Both the position numbers and the translations under genes were made by a program. 10,383 nt of DNA from Planctomycetota bacterium (GTDB lineage: Bacteria > Planctomycetota > MHYJ01 > JACQXL01 > JACQZI01): assembly GCA_016207825.1 (NCBI GenBank), contig JACQZI010000013.1:1-10383 (forward strand). The letters run 5' to 3'. Positions 6,802 through 10,383 of this stretch are shown piece by piece (positions within the stretch are counted from its first letter, which is position 1; the number at the start of each line of letters is the position of its first letter). The notes below the pieces were generated by a model. It ran no database searches and was not told where the DNA came from. It saw nothing but the letters and a program-made list of their open reading frames with translations.

Positions 6802-6832
6802 ATTAGTAAATTTGTCATAGATTATAAGAAAG

Positions 6833-9800
6833 TTATTTATTGGATTCGAGGTTGCCCCGGAAGATGCGCGGCAGGCCGATAAGGTTATATGTCGCGGAAA
6901 GCCGGTGCAACAGGTTAAACTCATCGCCCCTGGTCTTGTCCGCAAAGATAATAAAATGCGAAAGGGATGTTTTATCTTCATCAACACCCAATCTATCGGA
7001 AGAAACATAAAGCGCTGTGTTATTATCCGGGCTCATGAAGCCAAACGTTAATCCTTCAGGCAAAAGCTTAGCCGCCCATCCGACCGCTGTTTCCGAAAGC
7101 ATTTTTTCGCCTTGTTTGGGCGATTTCCCGTTAAAGTAGTTGGAAAAGAGGAATCTACCGTGTTTATTTATTGAAGACAGGTTATCATAATTATCCAGTT
7201 TCCCGATACAGCGGGAAAACATGATATCTGCCATGGGAAGATTATGGAAGAAATTGAAAGTCCGCCTCGCTCCCGCACCGTCTTTTGATTCAGCGCGGTA
7301 ACGGACCATAATCGGACCGTTTGCCTCAAGGGTAAACAAAAACTCTTTGTCTCCGGGGGCGGTAAAGAAACCCTCGTTTTCGGCAACAATCTGCTCGCCG
7401 GACTTTTTCACCAGCCACTGGCTTATCCGCGCACCCTTCGGATTTATTTCCACCTTCATCCGCTCATTTTCCACCCATTTACTACCTTTTTTATCATAGG
7501 TTTTTAACCCCTTTATGTTATAATCAGCCTGTTTTTTGGGACCGTTCTTTAAGGCGTCAAAATATATGTAAAAACGGCGCGCAGTACCCGGCTTCCAATC
7601 GCCCCCGGCTATCCAGACAAGATTACCGATTGCATTATGCCTGGTATTAAAATTATTGCCCGGGTCGAATTGGCATGGGATATCCACCTGCCCTTTGGTT
7701 GTTTCCTCAATCATCCTGACAGAGTTTTTATCGAATTCTTTTCCGACACTTTCAGCCGGGACGCCGCTCCGCTCCGTTTCTTTAAGGAGTTCTGAAAAGT
7801 TGATGGTTATTTCAAGCGGATAATCCATACGCCCAACAGCGCTGGCATTCCTTGTATCTAAAGGCAATTCGGCATTAAGCATCAGGCGGTATTGCCAGTC
7901 ATTATTCCACCAAACTGGGATTTTAGCGATTTCGGTTGCCGGGAGAATTGGCAATAACCGGATGATGCGGTTTGATAATTCCTTTTCCTGGAAATCAAGC
8001 TCTGCCGGTTCCGGAATTTTACCGGATAAAGGAAAATCTTCTGCTGTATGCGCCAGCATCTTTTGTTTTTCACGGTATATTTTTGCCATTCCTTCGAAGC
8101 GTTTCATTACTTCATCTTTTATGCCCGGCAAATAAATACGGCTATATAAGGCGGTATAGTCTGCTTCAAAGCGTTTGAGCTGGTTTTCCAACGTATTAAG
8201 CACGGTCTTGACTTCACCCAGTTTCATCAAAACCATGTGGCGGACATCCCGCCATTCGCTATAGAATTCCCGGTATTTGGACATGAGATTATGAGCAGTG
8301 CGGTATTTATCCACCAAAAACTGCCAGCGTTTAGTGGCAAAGGCGAGGTAATCCAGGTTATCCTTTCGGCGGCATGCCTTGTTTTTTATAAGTTCAATCA
8401 GTTTAAGCGCGTTATTGGCGCATTCCTTGGTATCCTTAAGGCGTTCGTAGAAATCCGGTACGGTCAAGTGGAATCGCGAATTAAACGGGTCGTCCCAAAA
8501 GATGCCAGTAGCATCATCCGGAAAGTTCAAAAGCTCCGCAGGCTTATAAAGATATTCGGCTATCTTAGCGAATTCCTCATCGCCCGCCCCGTAAAAGCTC
8601 CTGGTAAACTTCTTCTTGAAGTATTTTTCATCCGCCCCATCGGGAATCCAGGCACACTCTGATGCCCAGGCAACCGGAAACCACTCCGTTTCCATCCAGT
8701 CCTCTCCCGCGCCATGCCATGCACCGCAAACCATCATGCCTTCAATATTCGCCTCGGCGCCCTTGGTAATAAATCCGCGGATGTTCCGGAAGGCGTCCGG
8801 CATCATGGGAAACGCGCGATTAGTTGAACAAACTGAAGGGCAGATAAACTGACTTATCTTCTGGTTTTTAAACGGGTCAATCAGTTTTCCATAATCATTC
8901 TTCGGGGAATCCGAATAATTCATAACGATAATATTATTCGGCAATAAAGGTATCAGGCGCTCCGCTTTCAAAGGCATATCCGACCAGACCATCATCTGCT
9001 TGCTGAAACCCAATAATATCTTATTCAGGCGGTTGATGTGGTTAATCCATTTGTCAGGCGCGCTTACCTGGGTGGAGGAATCTATTCCGGCTTGCGCCTC
9101 CGCGTAGCCTTCACAATTGACATTAAAGAACTCGGACTTGTATGCCGGCACGATTTCCGAATATAAATCGGACAGTAATTCGTATGTTTTCTCCTTCATG
9201 GGGGAAAGCGCGGTTGGATTTTCCCCATCTTCGGCAATCGTTGTGTCGGTTGAGGAAAGCACCTTATCCCAATGGGTGAGCGATTGTAAATTACCGACAA
9301 GCTCGATATTATTCAAGGCGCAGTATTTGGAAAGCCTGGACAGGTCTTCCGGAGTAAGCGCTTCAGCCCTAGACAATTTAGGATATTTGGAAAACCTGAA
9401 TGCTTGCGGCTCGGTATAAAGAGAGAGCATATTGAATTTATAGAAGCCGAGTGTGGAGACGATTATTTCCAGGTATTCCTTTTTAGGGAAGGGGTTATCG
9501 CTGATATCGAGCTGAAAACCTCTTCTTTTATAGACGGGCGTGTCGCGGATAAGGAGCGGAGGGACAATCACCTCTCCGGCTTCGGCATATAAACTCTGGC
9601 GCAGGGTCTGGACGCCGTAATAGACGCCGGCCGAATCGTTGGCGAGGACAAAAATATAATCCGGTGAAATATCCATGACATACCCTTCATTACCCAGCCA
9701 TTGCTGGACAAAGACGCCTTTGGTTGTGGTGCGGTGCATGATGGATTTATCCCGCGCGGGAACGCCGAGGATGATTACATTATTATCATTTTTTACCAAG

Positions 9801-10093
9801 GTATCATCAACCGCAATGCGGACATCGACATTATAAATATCTTTGAGGTCGTCTTTAAGGAGTTGTGCGCTGTAGCGGTCTTTTTCGCTTGATGTGCTTT
9901 CCAGGACTATTTTCCATTCTTTATGGAGATGGGCATGGGACAAATCTTTCTTCTCTATTATCCGGGGCTGGGGGATGATAGCCAAGGGGAATTTAGGCCG
10001 TGCGATATCATTTTTCCATCCGCTTGCACAGGAAAGATGTGCTATGGCAAACAGGCATAATACCGCAATAGCAAAAGCAGTAATACTTTTCAT
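6833..10093 (-). CDS. Exported GH20-like protein (divergent active site, DUF2341-like C-terminal part)
   Basis: This is a 1086-residue exported protein. A signal peptide covers residues 1-23 (hydrophobic AFAIAVLCLFAIAHL). C22 has His at -3, so a lipobox is poor and ordinary signal peptidase cleavage is more likely. Residues about 36-180 match the GH20 N-terminal zincin-like domain (AIIPQPRIIEKK, NDSAGVYYGVQTLRQSL). A GH20-type barrel follows (about 188-500): YKRRGFQLDIS, YKFNMLSLY, MMVWSDMPL and GMMVCGAWHGAGEDW. The usual Asp-Glu catalytic pair is missing: the matching strand reads FNVNCEGY (323-330), so hexosaminidase activity is doubtful. A charged helical region (about 550-700, coiled-coil-like) precedes a beta-rich C-terminal part that begins WWNNDWQYRLML (728-739) and includes RRFYIYFDA, a pattern like DUF2341. 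A role in glycan binding or breakdown at the cell surface is inferred. The gene is monocistronic, with its own promoter and no Shine-Dalgarno site. Confidence 0.85.
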   Translation of the reverse strand: MKSITAFAIAVLCLFAIAHLSCASGWKNDIARPKFPLAIIPQPRIIEKKDLSHAHLHKEWKIVLESTSSEKDRYSAQLLKDDLKDIYNVDVRIAVDDTLVKNDNNVIILGVPARDKSIMHRTTTKGVFVQQWLGNEGYVMDISPDYIFVLANDSAGVYYGVQTLRQSLYAEAGEVIVPPLLIRDTPVYKRRGFQLDISDNPFPKKEYLEIIVSTLGFYKFNMLSLYTEPQAFRFSKYPKLSRAEALTPEDLSRLSKYCALNNIELVGNLQSLTHWDKVLSSTDTTIAEDGENPTALSPMKEKTYELLSDLYSEIVPAYKSEFFNVNCEGYAEAQAGIDSSTQVSAPDKWINHINRLNKILLGFSKQMMVWSDMPLKAERLIPLLPNNIIVMNYSDSPKNDYGKLIDPFKNQKISQFICPSVCSTNRAFPMMPDAFRNIRGFITKGAEANIEGMMVCGAWHGAGEDWMETEWFPVAWASECAWIPDGADEKYFKKKFTRSFYGAGDEEFAKIAEYLYKPAELLNFPDDATGIFWDDPFNSRFHLTVPDFYERLKDTKECANNALKLIELIKNKACRRKDNLDYLAFATKRWQFLVDKYRTAHNLMSKYREFYSEWRDVRHMVLMKLGEVKTVLNTLENQLKRFEADYTALYSRIYLPGIKDEVMKRFEGMAKIYREKQKMLAHTAEDFPLSGKIPEPAELDFQEKELSNRIIRLLPILPATEIAKIPVWWNNDWQYRLMLNAELPLDTRNASAVGRMDYPLEITINFSELLKETERSGVPAESVGKEFDKNSVRMIEETTKGQVDIPCQFDPGNNFNTRHNAIGNLVWIAGGDWKPGTARRFYIYFDALKNGPKKQADYNIKGLKTYDKKGSKWVENERMKVEINPKGARISQWLVKKSGEQIVAENEGFFTAPGDKEFLFTLEANGPIMVRYRAESKDGAGARRTFNFFHNLPMADIMFSRCIGKLDNYDNLSSINKHGRFLFSNYFNGKSPKQGEKMLSETAVGWAAKLLPEGLTFGFMSPDNNTALYVSSDRLGVDEDKTSLSHFIIFADKTRGDEFNLLHRLSATYNLIGLPRIFRGNLESNK

Positions 10094-10104
10094 TATCGTA
10101 GTGG

Positions 10105-10133
10105 AATATATCTTATTTATCGGCAGTTGTCAA
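10105..10133 (-). promoter_or_regulatory. Sigma-70-type promoter of the GH20-like gene
   Basis: On the minus strand, TTGACA (10133-10128) is followed after 17 bases by TATATT (10110-10105), one mismatch from consensus. The -10 box ends 11 bases before ATG 10093, so the predicted leader is about 5 bases and lacks a ribosome binding site. Confidence 0.65.
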
Positions 10134-10253
10134 TTTCTCGCGTCCACCATTTACATATAATCATGCGTCCCCCGTAATCCCGCAAGGCTGGATGAAGAGG
10201 GGATATTTCCCTTAAGTCATCTGTATTCATTTATTTTTTAGGGGGGTGTATTA
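10134..10253. other. Non-coding spacer upstream of the GH20-like gene
   Basis: I see no gene in this stretch. It contains a short GTAATCCCGCAAGG segment (10173-10186) reminiscent of GC-rich intergenic palindromes but without a full second arm, and an AT-rich run (TTTATTTTTTA, 10230-10240). At 10243-10254 it has GGGGTGTATTAG, identical to the right end of the 83-bp element at 6795-6806. Confidence 0.5.
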
Positions 10254-10383
10254 GGTAAGGCCGAAGGTATCATACGGTAAGGCCGAAGGTATTATATGGT
10301 AAAGCCGGAGATGTTATAGGGTAAGGCTTAAGGTGTGATACGGTAAGGCCGGAGATATGATACGGTAAGGCTATAGATGGGGA
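10254..10383. repeat. Degenerate 22-bp tandem direct repeat, at least six units, runs off the window
   Basis: Units of exactly 22 bases start at 10254, 10276, 10298, 10320, 10342 and 10364 (the last is cut by the window end). Each begins GGTAA(G/A)G and units 1 and 2 share GGTAAGGCCGAAGGTAT; later units diverge in the middle (CCGAAGG, CCGGAGA, CTTAAGG, CTATAGA) while the GGTAAGGC start and the ATAC-type end are kept in most. Each unit contains TAA on the plus strand and most contain TGA or TAA on the minus strand; with a period not divisible by three this closes all frames, so the array is non-coding. There are no unique spacers, so it is not a CRISPR. Confidence 0.85.

Noticed and set aside
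8237-8662. A 141-residue plus-strand frame opposite the GH20-like gene
   Set aside because: It is antisense to a long coding frame with recognisable domains, and it has no promoter or ribosome site that I can see.
10022-10093. Lipoprotein signal on the GH20-like protein (Cys 22)
   Set aside because: The residues before the cysteine are His-Leu-Ser; His at -3 does not fit a lipobox, so a normal signal peptide is preferred.
9894-10160. An 88-residue plus-strand frame overlapping the GH20-like start and its promoter
   Set aside because: It is mostly antisense to the signal peptide region, where hydrophobic complement codons give a false membrane-like protein.
10254-10383. CRISPR array
   Set aside because: Units are contiguous with no spacers, the repeats are degenerate, and no cas gene is present.

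Overview
The window looks like a chromosomal segment of an uncultured, moderate-GC (roughly 45-50% by eye) Gram-negative-type bacterium. A planctomycete or PVC-like lineage is my best guess. The guess rests on the MoxR / DUF58 / long BatA-type VWA operon with a glutamine-amidotransferase-like insert, the large exported GH20-like protein carrying a DUF2341-like C-terminal part, and several genes without a Shine-Dalgarno site. No rRNA or marker gene is present to prove it.

Plus strand, left half. The window opens in the tail of an unidentified reading frame (to 263) that runs through a GC-rich palindromic repeat. An exported TPR protein follows (312-1205); its -35/-10 elements end 6 nt before ATG 312, which predicts a leaderless mRNA. 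Between it and the next operon lies a 109-bp element with perfect 15-bp inverted ends (1217-1325), and its right end contributes the first base of the -35 box of the next promoter. That promoter drives a compact operon: MoxR AAA+ ATPase (1391-2464), DUF58 VWA-like protein (2478-3383), BatA-type membrane VWA protein (3390-5645) and a miniature YbjQ/UPF0145-like protein (5677-5880). By family knowledge, MoxR ATPases act as chaperones or remodelers together with VWA proteins that carry a metal-ion-dependent adhesion site (MIDAS). The DUF58 protein would be the soluble partner and the BatA-type protein the membrane partner.

Minus strand, right half. A seven-repeat HEAT protein (6665-5901) converges on the operon. 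A 1086-aa exported GH20-like protein (10093-6833) lies upstream of it. Each has its own near-consensus TTGACA / TATAAT-type promoter placed only 11-15 nt from the ATG, so both mRNAs should have almost no leader. An 83-bp element that can fold into an outer stem with three G+C-rich hairpins (6719-6801) separates the two genes.

Right edge. Upstream of the GH20-like gene, 10134-10253 is non-coding. It holds a stray copy of the end of the 83-bp element (10243-10254), followed by a degenerate 22-bp tandem repeat of at least six units that runs off the window.

Most notable points: the GH20-like barrel has lost the canonical Asp-Glu catalytic pair; three promoters suggest leaderless expression; a half-size YbjQ-like protein is attached to a MoxR operon; and there are four different non-coding repeat structures. 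I see no clear defence, CRISPR or mobile-enzyme system here.
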